Assembly (NCBI RefSeq): GCF_001624705.1
Contig: NZ_JSEO01000008.1
Coordinates: forward strand, 124,001-188,000
Direction: 5' to 3'
Length of the DNA stretch: 64,000 nt
Source of the DNA: Marinomonas sp. SBI8L
GTDB lineage: Bacteria > Pseudomonadota > Gammaproteobacteria > Pseudomonadales > Marinomonadaceae
Shown: in pieces, positions 1 to 8,370 of the stretch
Layout: each line of letters opens with the position of its first letter
Position numbering within the stretch: position 1 is the stretch's first letter
The notes under the pieces: model-generated
The model's input: only the letters and a program-made list of their open reading frames with translations
The model's database searches: none
Told to the model about the DNA's origin: nothing
Position numbers and translations under genes: made by a program

Positions 1-846
1 CTTGGTACACGGATTCGTACCGAGCCCTTGAATGACATTGTCTATGAACTGGAATCAACTTATCCAATCGTGCTGGGTAAAGAGGATAACTCAATTAGTG
101 TGCCGGTTCGTGCTGTGGCAGAGGGCAAGGCCTATAACTTGGAAACGGGTCAATATGTGAACTGTGATATCCAAGGCGTCACTGTGACAAATCCTGATGG
201 TTGGATTCAAGTAGTAGGGGACGATGATGAAGACATTGAAGCTTATCGCCTGCGTATTCGTAATGCTTTTAACTCCTTAAGTCATTATCACACGGATGGG
301 GTATATCGACATTTGATTGCGAAGTTTGCCGGTGTCTCCACTGACATGATTTGGTTTGAACATGGTGTGAAAAGAGGTGGAACTAGCGTGGTGCCAGGCG
401 CGGCTGATGCTTATGTTTTGTTCGAGCTTGATGCCCCAGCTGACAGTTATCTAGAGATTATTAATCGCATGATAAGGGATGAAGGCTACCACGGGCATGG
501 TGATGATTTACTGGTTAAAAAAGTGCCCGATTTACTGGTAGACCTTGGTGTCACTGTTTATTTTCCTGTGGCATTAACAGCGGAAGAAAAGACAGCTAGT
601 TTGACAGGTATTGAGCAGGCGATTGAAGCGGCTTTTAGGTCAAATTCGGCTTATGTGATGACACAAACTCAGCCCTATTCTCGCTTTTCATTTACTCGGT
701 TAGCCAGTGAGGTTTATCAAAACTTTCCTGAGATAGAGAGTATTGATTTTAAGGCCATTACTGATGGGGAAGAGGTGATTGGAAGCCACATAAACGCTGA
801 ACTTGAAATCCCACGTTTGGCATCACTCAGTATACAAGAGGGTTAG
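1..846 (+). CDS. Baseplate assembly protein J (gpJ-like), 5' truncated by window edge
   Basis: The reading frame is open from base 1, so the gene almost certainly begins before the window; a TTG at 28 is in frame but is probably internal. The visible 281 or so residues carry the gp47/gpJ-type layout: a region with VPVRAVAEGKAYN and VTNPDG, then the acidic DDDEDIEAYRLRIRNAF stretch that in this family precedes the wedge domain. GpJ is a structural wedge protein of contractile-tail baseplates. The next gene is a gpI-like protein, the usual neighbour of gpJ in P2-type tails. The family call is confident; the start is not visible. Confidence 0.85.
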   Translation, partial: LGTRIRTEPLNDIVYELESTYPIVLGKEDNSISVPVRAVAEGKAYNLETGQYVNCDIQGVTVTNPDGWIQVVGDDDEDIEAYRLRIRNAFNSLSHYHTDGVYRHLIAKFAGVSTDMIWFEHGVKRGGTSVVPGAADAYVLFELDAPADSYLEIINRMIRDEGYHGHGDDLLVKKVPDLLVDLGVTVYFPVALTAEEKTASLTGIEQAIEAAFRSNSAYVMTQTQPYSRFSFTRLASEVYQNFPEIESIDFKAITDGEEVIGSHINAELEIPRLASLSIQEG

Positions 847-848
847 TG

Positions 849-1478
849 ATGGTTGCTAAATTTGAGTTGCCTGTATGGATTCGAGAAGGCAAAGAAATTA
901 ACAAGCTAGCGGATGCTTTTGCGACCTTTTGGGATAAAACGGAAGATTGGATAAAAACACCACTTAACCAGCTAGATGCCGAGACCTGCCATGTGTATGT
1001 GCTTAAGCTTTTGGCGTATCAAAATGATATTGACCGATTTGCTGATGAGCCAGATGAGCTCTTTCGAAAACGAGTAAAACACGGGGTAAAAAATGCCATA
1101 GATGCGGGCAGTAAAGGCGGCTTTAAAGAGGTTCTAGCACGCTTTGATGTGCCCTTGTATGGGCAGATAGAAAGAGACAGTGAAAGTGACTGGGATGTTA
1201 TTACCCTTTGGCTAGCTGACTCTAGTTTGACCCAAAATCCAGAGCTTGCTCACCATATTATTCGCCAATATGGCCGAACCTGTCGCCGTTATGAATTTTT
1301 GATGGTGGATGCTATTGAATCCATCGCCGTAGAGGGATTTAGCTTTGGTATTGATAGAGGGGTAGAGCAAATAAGTGGACGAACGGAATATGTATTTGCT
1401 GATACGACAGAGCCTGCTAAGGCAAGTATCGCTCAGCACTTTATTGAACGAAGTGAAGATAGGATAAAAGTAATTTAA
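849..1478 (+). CDS. Phage tail protein I (P2 gpI-like)
   Basis: A protein of 209 residues. Residues about 1-90 match the gpI pattern: FELPVWIREGKE, a Trp-rich FWDKTEDWI segment, DAETC, then LLAYQNDIDRF and LFRKRVKHGVKNA followed by AGSKGGF. GpI is a small baseplate wedge component made next to gpJ. GTG at 846 overlaps the gpJ stop, but ATG at 849 is better spaced from the GAGGG at about 838-842, so 849 is preferred. The C-terminal half is less conserved by eye. Confidence 0.82.
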   Translation: MVAKFELPVWIREGKEINKLADAFATFWDKTEDWIKTPLNQLDAETCHVYVLKLLAYQNDIDRFADEPDELFRKRVKHGVKNAIDAGSKGGFKEVLARFDVPLYGQIERDSESDWDVITLWLADSSLTQNPELAHHIIRQYGRTCRRYEFLMVDAIESIAVEGFSFGIDRGVEQISGRTEYVFADTTEPAKASIAQHFIERSEDRIKVI

Positions 1479-1487
1479 GGACGAATT

Positions 1488-2054
1488 ATGACAGACATAA
1501 TAAGTGGAACAGTAACAGATGCAGGGGCGCGCTACATTGCCCAAAAAGCTGCGAGTTTAGAACCTGTGGTGGTCACCCACTTTATCTTGGCTAATGTACC
1601 TGGTGTGGATGAAACCACACCAGCAGACCCGAGCATGGGGATACCAACAGAATATTTGATAGATGATTTTGTTGCAGTTCAAGACCCCCATTATAACGAT
1701 GACAATGCGGTGACTTACTCACTGGTACTAGACAGTAGTGTGGGTGATTATGACTTCAATTATTACGGCATAGTCACTGACTCGGGCGAGTTATTAGCCT
1801 ATTCCTATATCCCACTGAATAAAAAGCGAAAAGATATAGGTCAGGTGATTAACCGTAATCTGGTTGTGCCCTTTAGTAATGCTAAACAGCTTACGGGTGC
1901 AGATCTGCCATTGGAATCTTGGCAGTTTGATTACGAAGCCGAAATGCTCGCCATGCAGACCTGCATAATGCAAAACAGTGCAGCGACCATATCTGCTTTA
2001 TCAAGCGCCATTAAAAATCATGAAAGATTATTAACTTTGGAAGGGAAGCTATGA
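1488..2054 (+). CDS. Phage tail-collar fibre family protein
   Basis: A protein of 188 residues starting after an AAGGA ribosome binding site. The N-terminal half resembles the DUF3751 phage tail-collar fibre domain: TDAGARYIAQ, then FILANVPGVDE, a PADPSMGIP stretch, and a DYDFNYYGIV strand pair leading to LLAYSYIP. Such proteins attach fibres to the baseplate. It is shorter than full fibres of the family, so the fibre tip functions seem to be split into the following genes. Its stop overlaps the next start by 4 nt, which suggests translational coupling. Confidence 0.8.
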   Translation: MTDIISGTVTDAGARYIAQKAASLEPVVVTHFILANVPGVDETTPADPSMGIPTEYLIDDFVAVQDPHYNDDNAVTYSLVLDSSVGDYDFNYYGIVTDSGELLAYSYIPLNKKRKDIGQVINRNLVVPFSNAKQLTGADLPLESWQFDYEAEMLAMQTCIMQNSAATISALSSAIKNHERLLTLEGKL

Positions 2055-3037
2055 GTGAACTAAGCACAGCGACGGCAGCTTTAACGCTAGCTGCGTCTGA
2101 AATGAAGGAAGCGAAAGAGTCGTTTGAGTTAGTCAGGCAAGACGCGGATGCAGCCATTGATCAAGTACAACAAGAGATGCTGCCTACAAAAGCAGAAGTG
2201 CAAGTACATTCTGAAGTATTTGCAACCCATGGTCGTAAGAATCTATTAATCAATGGTAAACCGCTTGTTTGGCAAGCTGGCGAGTCATTTACTGAGACAG
2301 GTTATTGTGCTGATCAATGGTTCGCCAATTTATCTGGTGCGGTTTGTACAAAAGATGCTGATCCTGCAAAAGGTATTTTAATCAGCATTAATCAAGATCA
2401 AGGTTCTGGTCAGCTTCATCAATTGATTGAAGAGGGTGTTGTTCAGCAGCTAAGGAATAAAGAACTGACTTTTTCTGCTGAGTATGAAGTGAATAATCAA
2501 TTTGATGGTGACTTGGTGCTAGAGGTTTTTTATTCCAATGAGGGGGATGCCGAATCTGAGGTGACAAACTCACTCATTACTAAAAGGTTTACTCCAACGA
2601 AAAGTGTAGTCGGTGTTGAATCTCTGACTTTTACTGTTCCAAGTGATGCGCTAGGGCTCAGAGTCGCTATTTTACCTGCGATTGGTCAGCCAGTTAACTC
2701 GCAAATGGGGCTTTACAATGCCCAGTTAGAGACTGGTGCTTCAAATACGGTATTTGAAGTCACGCCGTATCAAGAAGAGCTTCTGAAGTGTTGTCGCTTT
2801 TTTTATGTATCAAAAAATTATCATTTTACACGTAATTACGCCAACGTGAATTTTAACGCAGATGTTTATCATCTAGTGCCTATGCGTACTTTACCGTCAA
2901 TTACACCGGTGTTTCCAGCAAGTAGTTTTGATGTGGCCATATGGCCGAATTATCTTGATTCGAACGAAAAATTTCATATGAACTCTAGTAGTGGTGGTAG
3001 TTGTATTAGTGGTTATATGGCAGATGCGAGGCTTTAA
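2051..3037 (+). CDS. Tail fibre-like protein A (receptor-binding candidate)
   Basis: A protein of 328 residues. Residues 1-45 form a helical module (ASEMKEAKESFELVRQDADAAI) recognisable again in the proteins starting at 3636 and 4661. From about residue 60 it has the fibre motif GRKNLLINGKPLVWQAGESF...GYCADQWF, typical of phage fibre domains with a carbohydrate-binding-like jelly-roll fold. The C-terminal 80 residues look unique, as expected for a receptor-binding tip. It overlaps the collar-fibre gene and is followed after 3 nt by a small partner gene. The fibre role is well supported; the receptor is unknown. Confidence 0.72.
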   Translation: MSELSTATAALTLAASEMKEAKESFELVRQDADAAIDQVQQEMLPTKAEVQVHSEVFATHGRKNLLINGKPLVWQAGESFTETGYCADQWFANLSGAVCTKDADPAKGILISINQDQGSGQLHQLIEEGVVQQLRNKELTFSAEYEVNNQFDGDLVLEVFYSNEGDAESEVTNSLITKRFTPTKSVVGVESLTFTVPSDALGLRVAILPAIGQPVNSQMGLYNAQLETGASNTVFEVTPYQEELLKCCRFFYVSKNYHFTRNYANVNFNADVYHLVPMRTLPSITPVFPASSFDVAIWPNYLDSNEKFHMNSSSGGSCISGYMADARL

Positions 3038-3040
3038 AAA

Positions 3041-3427
3041 ATGAAGATTGATACGGTTAAAAAAGTGGGTGATAGCTATTTGGTCAATGAAAAAATGGTT
3101 GTGCCTAATGTTAGTGAAAATGCTATGTGTCGCAAAGTTAAGGCTTGGCTAGAGGCAGGAAATACCCTTATTCCTGAGTTTACAGACACTGAATTAATGG
3201 CGTTAAAGCTTGCTGAAGTGGATGCTGAATGTACTCGTCGTATTGAGCTTTATTGGAATCAAGTCGGGCAACTTAATGCAGCCCTTGGGGTGTACTCTGA
3301 TGAAAATGCAGCCGCATGCAAACACTGGATTACTGCAAATCTCAATGCTCGAGAAACGCTACTAGAAAGAGCCGATATTATAAATATTGATGTGACAGAA
3401 AATGAGTATTGGCCTGAACTGCCATAA
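3041..3427 (+). CDS. Small tail-fibre partner / assembly-like protein A
   Basis: A protein of 128 residues, largely helical and acidic, ending in NEYWPELP. Its place directly after a fibre gene, and an ending like that of the product at 5638 (ELPWPEV), suggest a fibre assembly chaperone or cap. There is no clear match to a known chaperone family by eye, so the role is inferred from position. The start is ATG 3041, just after the fibre stop. Confidence 0.55.
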   Translation: MKIDTVKKVGDSYLVNEKMVVPNVSENAMCRKVKAWLEAGNTLIPEFTDTELMALKLAEVDAECTRRIELYWNQVGQLNAALGVYSDENAAACKHWITANLNARETLLERADIINIDVTENEYWPELP

Positions 3428-3635
3428 CGATTTGATACTTCAAATTTCTGTTTTTCTGGCTTGTTCCTAGCGGTTTCTAGCGATTCCTAGTGATTAAGTG
3501 ATCCATAGAAATAGGGTGAGTCTAGCTAGGTAAATGCAGAGAGTTTTTATCAGTATTAGAGAGATATAGAGAAACACTTTTAGCGTGTTTTGTGTTGAAT
3601 CAGCGATATAGCGCTGATAATAAAAGGAATTAATA
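3428..3635. other. Intergenic gap between fibre cassettes
   Basis: A 208-bp spacer that holds no convincing gene. It contains three near-copies of a short word (CCTAGCGGTTT, TCTAGCGATT, CCTAGTGATT) at about 3467-3495. The break separates fibre cassette A from cassette B and may carry a promoter or mark a recombination junction. I see no terminator with a clear T tract. Confidence 0.4.
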
Positions 3636-4592
3636 ATGAGTGATTTTACAGATTCTTTGGTGGCTATGAAGGATGCAACCGAAGAGCTAGTACAAGCAAA
3701 AGAAGTGTTTGAATCCATCTATGAGGGTTATCAAGGTGCCTTGGATGATTCAATTCAAACCTTACGTGATCTAGAGCGTTATGCCCAAGCTACGGGTAAA
3801 AATACCTTAGCTGTGGCCTCAGCGGCGATTGTCTCTGATTTAGCTCTTGGGGATGAGCTTTATCTCTTGATTACTGAAACCAATGATACAGCCTTAGTCT
3901 CACTTGATGTAAATGGCCAAGGGGCAAAAAGTATTGTCAATGTCACTGCCGCTAATCAGTTGTTTGCTGGTGCACTGGTCAAAGTACGTTATGACGGCAC
4001 GGCGTTTTATGTGATTGAGCAGGTGAACCCAAAAACAGGAAATGCTATTTCAGATATCGGCAAGTTAGTCATAGATACCACGGATATGCTTAGCATAGGG
4101 GAAGTTGCATTAAATGGTGCTGAAATTAGTCGAGAAGAATATTCGATTACCTGGGCCAAAATTAAAAATACCTCAAACTTAATTGATCAAGTCACTAAGG
4201 ATGCTGATCCGATTAGTTACGGTGGCTTTTGGGGCGAAGGAGATGGTTCAACCACTTTTACTTTGCCTATAGTGGGGGGGGAATTTATCCGTATGTTTGA
4301 CGATGGGCGCGGTGTTGATGATGAGCGTGGTTTTGCCAGTTATCAAGAGGATGCTATTAGAAATATTATTGGTGACTTTGGAAATGTTTTGTATCAAGTA
4401 GAACAAGGTGGGGGGGTTGCTAGTGGTGCTTTTTTAGCTGGAACTGGAGCGTATGGGGCTGCAGTGATACCAACTTCAGGAGTAACAGAAAATAATTTAG
4501 ATGGTATTGAGTTTGATGCATCAAGAGTGGTTCCTGTTGCAAATGAAAATCGACCTCGCTCTATCGCTTATTACGGTAAAACCCGCTTATAA
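3636..4592 (+). CDS. Tail fibre-like protein B with tail-collar-type C-terminus
   Basis: A protein of 318 residues. The N-terminus (about 1-45) repeats the helical module of the neighbouring fibres (ATEELVQAKEVFESIYEGY). Residues about 50-130 form a beta-rich domain. From about residue 190 the text GGFWGEGDGSTTFTLPIVGG, then EFIRMFDDGRGVDDERGF, is the phage tail-collar / short-tail-fibre signature found next to receptor-binding tips. A GGAAT ribosome binding site lies before ATG 3636. Unlike fibres A and C, no small partner gene follows. Confidence 0.78.
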   Translation: MSDFTDSLVAMKDATEELVQAKEVFESIYEGYQGALDDSIQTLRDLERYAQATGKNTLAVASAAIVSDLALGDELYLLITETNDTALVSLDVNGQGAKSIVNVTAANQLFAGALVKVRYDGTAFYVIEQVNPKTGNAISDIGKLVIDTTDMLSIGEVALNGAEISREEYSITWAKIKNTSNLIDQVTKDADPISYGGFWGEGDGSTTFTLPIVGGEFIRMFDDGRGVDDERGFASYQEDAIRNIIGDFGNVLYQVEQGGGVASGAFLAGTGAYGAAVIPTSGVTENNLDGIEFDASRVVPVANENRPRSIAYYGKTRL

Positions 4593-4617
4593 AACTTTAT
4601 AAGTTTCTATTACATAT

Positions 4618-4640
4618 ACCTAGGTCTTTTGAGCCTAGGT
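4618..4640 (+). repeat. Short perfect hairpin between fibre genes B and C
   Basis: ACCTAGG (4618-4624) and CCTAGGT (4634-4640) form a 7-bp perfect stem with a 9-nt loop. There is no T tract after it, so it is a weak terminator at best. It could be an mRNA processing or stability element between cassettes. Confidence 0.4.
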
Positions 4641-4660
4641 GAATTCAAGGATGAATTATT

Positions 4661-5641
4661 ATGAGTGAAATACTCGATGCCATTAGTGCATTAGGTGATG
4701 CAACAGCGGATATGACATTGGCCAAAGAGTCATTTGAAACCGTGCGCCAAGATGCTGAACAGGCCATTTCAGATCATTTATCTGAAGCAGATGCCCACAA
4801 CCAATATGTTAAAACCGACACCTTTGAGCAAGTTAAAAAACTGCCAATCTACCCTGAAGTTATGTCGGATGATAACAGGTTAGCGATGACGTTAGACAGC
4901 TCGGTATTAACTATCGAAGCGAATCAAATCATCAGGCTTTATGGCTGGTTAGAAATCAATACTTCTGATTATGCGGTGCGAACCTTTTCTATCAATGATA
5001 CGAAAACCTACCATCTGAGATTTAACCTAACGGATGGTTTTTATCTTAAAGATTTGTCGGACATTGGCTACAACCCTGATTCCTTTGACGAATCGGATCG
5101 TCTATTTGATACCAACTACGATGATATGAACTTGGCGCTTATCTTTGACGGGTTTTTAATGAGGTGTATTCATACCAATCAATTATCAAAAACGGCGTTG
5201 TTCAGCGGCGATGGTAGTATTGTGGTTCCTCTATGTCCAAGATTAAGGAGAGTCTGCTTATTATTTTCTAACCTTGAAGCAAGTGCTGGAGCTCAAAAGG
5301 TAAGTATTCCCGCAGAAGTTGATAAAGGTGGGCATGGCTATTTTTATTCAACGAATTCAAATGCAAATAATAATGTTTGGTCAAATAGCGGTGATATTAG
5401 GCTTGACACAAACAATGTTGGTAGTGATACCACAATATCAATAAACCATATTATTTTTAGTCCTAGATTGCAGAGGTTTCAAACAAGTCACTATATTACA
5501 GAATTGGATGAATCAAATGTTCATGAGTTTCTTCTTAGAGGTGATAAGGGAGAGTGTTTAGCAATTTGGAAAGAAGCAGGAATGACGTTGAATTATGTTG
5601 AAATAGCCTCAGCAAATATAACAGTGGAGTATTTAAGATGA
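4661..5641 (+). CDS. Tail fibre-like protein C (receptor-binding candidate)
   Basis: A protein of 326 residues. The N-terminal module (AKESFETVRQDAEQAI, about 21-36) is closely like that of the fibre A protein (AKESFELVRQDADAAI), then a DAHNQYV word typical of phage fibre shafts appears. The rest (about 70-326) is beta-rich and unlike fibres A and B. The last bases overlap the next gene by 4 nt. A fibre role is likely from the shared module and the locus; no known adhesin family is recognised. Confidence 0.68.
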   Translation: MSEILDAISALGDATADMTLAKESFETVRQDAEQAISDHLSEADAHNQYVKTDTFEQVKKLPIYPEVMSDDNRLAMTLDSSVLTIEANQIIRLYGWLEINTSDYAVRTFSINDTKTYHLRFNLTDGFYLKDLSDIGYNPDSFDESDRLFDTNYDDMNLALIFDGFLMRCIHTNQLSKTALFSGDGSIVVPLCPRLRRVCLLFSNLEASAGAQKVSIPAEVDKGGHGYFYSTNSNANNNVWSNSGDIRLDTNNVGSDTTISINHIIFSPRLQRFQTSHYITELDESNVHEFLLRGDKGECLAIWKEAGMTLNYVEIASANITVEYLR

Positions 5642-6066
5642 AAATATTAAAAGATGTTTTTGTTTCTCATACTGGTGAGCAGTTTTCAAAAGATCTAACC
5701 GAGTTTTATGTGGATCTTAGTGGTATTAAGCATGTCTCTCGCCAACATGCTTCCGATCAAGTAATGTCATGTCATTTCAACGATGCTTTAGTTAAGGATA
5801 ATGGTGTTTGGCGTGTTAGGAATGCTGATGATGACTACCAAGATGCTTATCAGGCTGTTGATGATGCGAGACAAGCGGCTTATACCGCTAGAGTGCGTCC
5901 GCTTCTTGAAGAGGCAGAGATTAAAGCGCATCTTGGTGAGAGTGATGAATATGCTCGTTTAATGGATTTAGCCGTCACAGAGCGGATGGATATTCAAGCA
6001 GAGCTCCCTTGGCCAGAAGTATTGGTAAATGTGGCTACTGAGGCGTCAGTGGATGAGTCCCCATGA
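5638..6066 (+). CDS. Small tail-fibre partner / assembly-like protein C
   Basis: A protein of 142 residues translated from a start that overlaps the fibre C stop. The second half is an alpha-helical, Ala/Glu/Arg-rich segment (DDARQAAYTARVRPLLEEAE) ending in ELPWPE, a layout common in small proteins encoded after phage fibre genes. A role in fibre assembly is inferred from context and from the likeness of its ending to the 3041 product. Confidence 0.55.
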   Translation: MKILKDVFVSHTGEQFSKDLTEFYVDLSGIKHVSRQHASDQVMSCHFNDALVKDNGVWRVRNADDDYQDAYQAVDDARQAAYTARVRPLLEEAEIKAHLGESDEYARLMDLAVTERMDIQAELPWPEVLVNVATEASVDESP

Positions 6067-6611
6067 TTACCCTCATTCTCAACAACACTAAAATCTCTGG
6101 TTATGGGGTGAAGGTGACGTGTGAGTTGGCTTTGCCGGAGGAGGACTTGTCTGGCCAAAGTTCTTCTTCGGCTACGGCTGAGAAGGGCTTTAAACCTAAG
6201 CGTCTTCGTGTGGCGATGAAGGTGAAATATGACGATGCATCTGAGCTTGCCAATATCGTTAGTTTGAGTACGGCTTTGGATGAAGATAAAGGTACTCGTT
6301 TGGTTTACAACATAGAAAACCAAACGGCGAGAGCCTTTGCTGTTCGACAAGTACGTTTCAGCGACAAAGTGTCGGCGCAAGAGTTGGATGATGATCAAGC
6401 CTGGTCTGTGTCTTTTGTCTTAGTCGAACACCTTTCTATCCCTGAAAAAGTGGAAGCCATGAAGCTTAAGCAGAATGAGCCTAAGGTGGCGACAGCGGAT
6501 ACCAGTGTTGCCTCTGAAGCTGAGAGTGGCGAAACCAGTAATTGGCTGGATAATGTGCTTAAGTACTTGGATTCAGCCCTAGCCGATGAGGGGGCAAAGA
6601 ATGAAATATAA
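6063..6611 (+). CDS. Phage baseplate-complex-like protein
   Basis: A protein of 182 residues. The N-terminal 130 residues have the pattern LILNNTKISGYGVKVTCEL, then DLSGQSSSSATAEKG, which I recognise from small tail proteins often annotated as baseplate complex protein in marine contractile phages. It overlaps the previous gene by 4 nt and precedes the hub gene, fitting a structural or hub-adaptor role. The exact position in the particle is unknown. Confidence 0.6.
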   Translation: MITLILNNTKISGYGVKVTCELALPEEDLSGQSSSSATAEKGFKPKRLRVAMKVKYDDASELANIVSLSTALDEDKGTRLVYNIENQTARAFAVRQVRFSDKVSAQELDDDQAWSVSFVLVEHLSIPEKVEAMKLKQNEPKVATADTSVASEAESGETSNWLDNVLKYLDSALADEGAKNEI

Positions 6612-7287
6612 CTTTGTACTCAAGGTAAATGGCGAGCGGGTGAATCTGGTTTCTCATGATGTTGCATTGGATGCGATGGCCGCTGGCCGTGCATCCTTTG
6701 TGGTGCAGTCTGAGAAAACCTTAACAGGGTCTGTCTATTTCAGTTTTGGGATTAATAACGGACAAGAGCATGGTCATTTTTATGGCTATATAGAGCGTTC
6801 GACGCCTGCTTCAAATCAGTCTCAAACCCTATTTTGTCGAGAAAAGTCTAATGTGTTGAGCATGCGTGTGCCCTTGGCATTACGTAATAAAACACTCAAG
6901 GATTTACTGACAGAGGTGAAAGCGATAACGGGCTGTGGCTTTAGCTTACCTCAGTCCAGTTATGCATCTACCCCTGTGCCTTATTTTGTTAATACGGGTT
7001 CTGGCTTTCATCTGCTAAATAAAATCGCCCAAGTATTTGGCATAGAGGATTTTACTTGGCAGCAAAAGCGAGATGGTCTTATTTATATTGGTGCTTGGCC
7101 TGATAGTCATTGGATCGATGCCCCTGTAGAGGTGCCAACAGCTGTGCTGGATAAACAGTTATCAACTCAAAGCGCTGAATTAATGGCGATTCCGGGTTTA
7201 AGGCCGGGTTACCTGCTTAATGGGAATCGTCTTTATAGCGTGAGATTGCAGGAAGCAAAAATGGTGGTGTCATGGAAAAAGCCTTAA
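6601..7287 (+). CDS. Baseplate hub protein (gpD-like)
   Basis: A protein of 228 residues. ATG 6601 is preferred over the in-frame ATG 6586 because an AGGGGG ribosome binding site at 6589-6594 is correctly spaced for 6601. The layout (N-terminal barrel, KTLKDLLTEVKAITG helix, then a region around ACKIAQVFGIEDFTWQQ-like text reading KIAQVFGIEDFTWQQKRDG) resembles gpD / late-control hub proteins that sit at the tail axis above the spike. It overlaps the spike gene by 16 nt. It is shorter than P2 gpD (about 390 residues), so part of the hub may be missing or supplied by the 6063 protein. Confidence 0.65.
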   Translation: MKYNFVLKVNGERVNLVSHDVALDAMAAGRASFVVQSEKTLTGSVYFSFGINNGQEHGHFYGYIERSTPASNQSQTLFCREKSNVLSMRVPLALRNKTLKDLLTEVKAITGCGFSLPQSSYASTPVPYFVNTGSGFHLLNKIAQVFGIEDFTWQQKRDGLIYIGAWPDSHWIDAPVEVPTAVLDKQLSTQSAELMAIPGLRPGYLLNGNRLYSVRLQEAKMVVSWKKP

Positions 7288-8012
7288 CGCGACTAATGCA
7301 AAAGAAATATCCCGAGTTAGCCTCAGGTTGGCATTTGCCTATGTGGGCGAAAGTAACGGATATTTTAACCCCTTTGGCAGGTGAGGTTGTGACAGAAGAA
7401 GCTCCTGTTTATTCTGTTTCAGTACAGCTTTTAGATGTAAATGGTGAGGAAGATACTGAGCTGCCGATTCTGGAAGATGTGCTTTTACCTGTGAATGCAG
7501 GTGGAGAACAGAGAGGTTTCTGGTCAAAGCCGAGTCTTGGTACCTTGGTTGAAATTGCCTTTATGTATGGCTCCCCCGCTCATCCTTTTGTTCGTTCTGT
7601 TTTCCCCCATGGTTTGAAGTTGCCTAACATGGCAGAGACTGATCAAAGGTGGCAGCAGTCTGAGCAGGCTTATATTCAAGTCAATCAAGATAATGAGTGG
7701 GAAGCGAAAGGCAAAAGTAGCAAGCTCACCATAGAGGAAGACTTAACTGAGCAAATTGGCAAACTACGTGAAATTATTGCGACTAAGCATCATGTGGGAG
7801 ATGAGTCGACAAATATCTATAGTCTGCTGCATGATTTAATGAATACAGTGGCTGATCTTGCGAATGTGGCAAGCTCTCATAATCATTCGTATTCATGGAG
7901 TGATCCAGGTGGTGCAGGGACTACTTCCCCGCCGATGCAATCCTCAAGTTACAGCCAAGCGAGTAGCCAAGCCAGTGAGCAAGCAGGTAAACTCGCGCCA
8001 TTGCTAAAGTAG
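7272..8012 (+). CDS. Baseplate spike protein (gpV-like)
   Basis: A protein of 246 residues. Residues about 20-130 form an OB-fold region with the gpV pattern: MWAKVTDI, VLLPVNAGGEQRGFWSKPSLG, then VEIAFMYGSPAHPFVRSVFPHG. A helical stretch follows (about 165-200), and the C-terminus has SSHNHSYSW, containing an HxH pair like the iron-binding tip of P2 gpV spikes, followed by a Ser/Gln/Ala-rich tail. The spike pierces the target outer membrane during contraction. It is the last gene of the tail locus. Confidence 0.78.
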   Translation: MEKALTRLMQKKYPELASGWHLPMWAKVTDILTPLAGEVVTEEAPVYSVSVQLLDVNGEEDTELPILEDVLLPVNAGGEQRGFWSKPSLGTLVEIAFMYGSPAHPFVRSVFPHGLKLPNMAETDQRWQQSEQAYIQVNQDNEWEAKGKSSKLTIEEDLTEQIGKLREIIATKHHVGDESTNIYSLLHDLMNTVADLANVASSHNHSYSWSDPGGAGTTSPPMQSSSYSQASSQASEQAGKLAPLLK

Positions 8013-8031
8013 CCTTTTTTAAGTAATAAGC

Positions 8032-8066
8032 GGCTGGTATTTGATTATGCCAGCCTTTTCTTTTTT
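8032..8066 (+). terminator. Rho-independent terminator after the tail locus
   Basis: GGCTGG (8032-8037) pairs with CCAGCC (8050-8055), with two further pairs inside including a G-T, followed by TTTTCTTTTTT. It isolates the tail genes from trpGDC. Confidence 0.85.
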
Positions 8067-8370
8067 ACCTTCTTCTCAAGATTAGCCCCCTTTTTGTTTA
8101 ATTATTCTTAAAGCGTTACAAGCACTGCTATACAGGTGTTGTTGGATTTTTTGATAAATGAATGTCGTTTTAAAAGAGGGAGTTTATTTTAGTCTTAGCA
8201 GCTATATTGAAATACAAATCTAGTGTTAGAGTTACAGTGATAAATAAGATAAAATCCGCGCCAATACGTCATTATTTATCTGTATTCAAGTGTTTGAAAG
8301 GGGTGATAATAGGGGTAATTCAAACATATTATTTAAATAAAACCTTTAGTTTCAATGGCTTGAAATATTT
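8067..8370. other. Intergenic region between tail locus and trpG
   Basis: About 300 bp with no gene. It should hold the trpG promoter, but I cannot place a confident sigma-70 site. An inverted repeat, TGTTTGAA (8291-8298) with TTCAAACA (8319-8326), lies about 45-80 bp before trpG and could be an operator or leader hairpin. No attachment-site repeat or integrase fragment is visible at this edge of the tail locus. Confidence 0.5.

Noticed and set aside
3494-3718. A 74-codon - strand open frame across the gap between fibre genes
   Set aside because: It overlaps the start of fibre B, has no ribosome binding site or family pattern, and is best explained as chance.
8013-8370. A right-hand prophage attachment site at the trpG border
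   Set aside because: No direct repeat, tRNA or integrase remnant could be seen; the other end is outside the window so it cannot be tested here.
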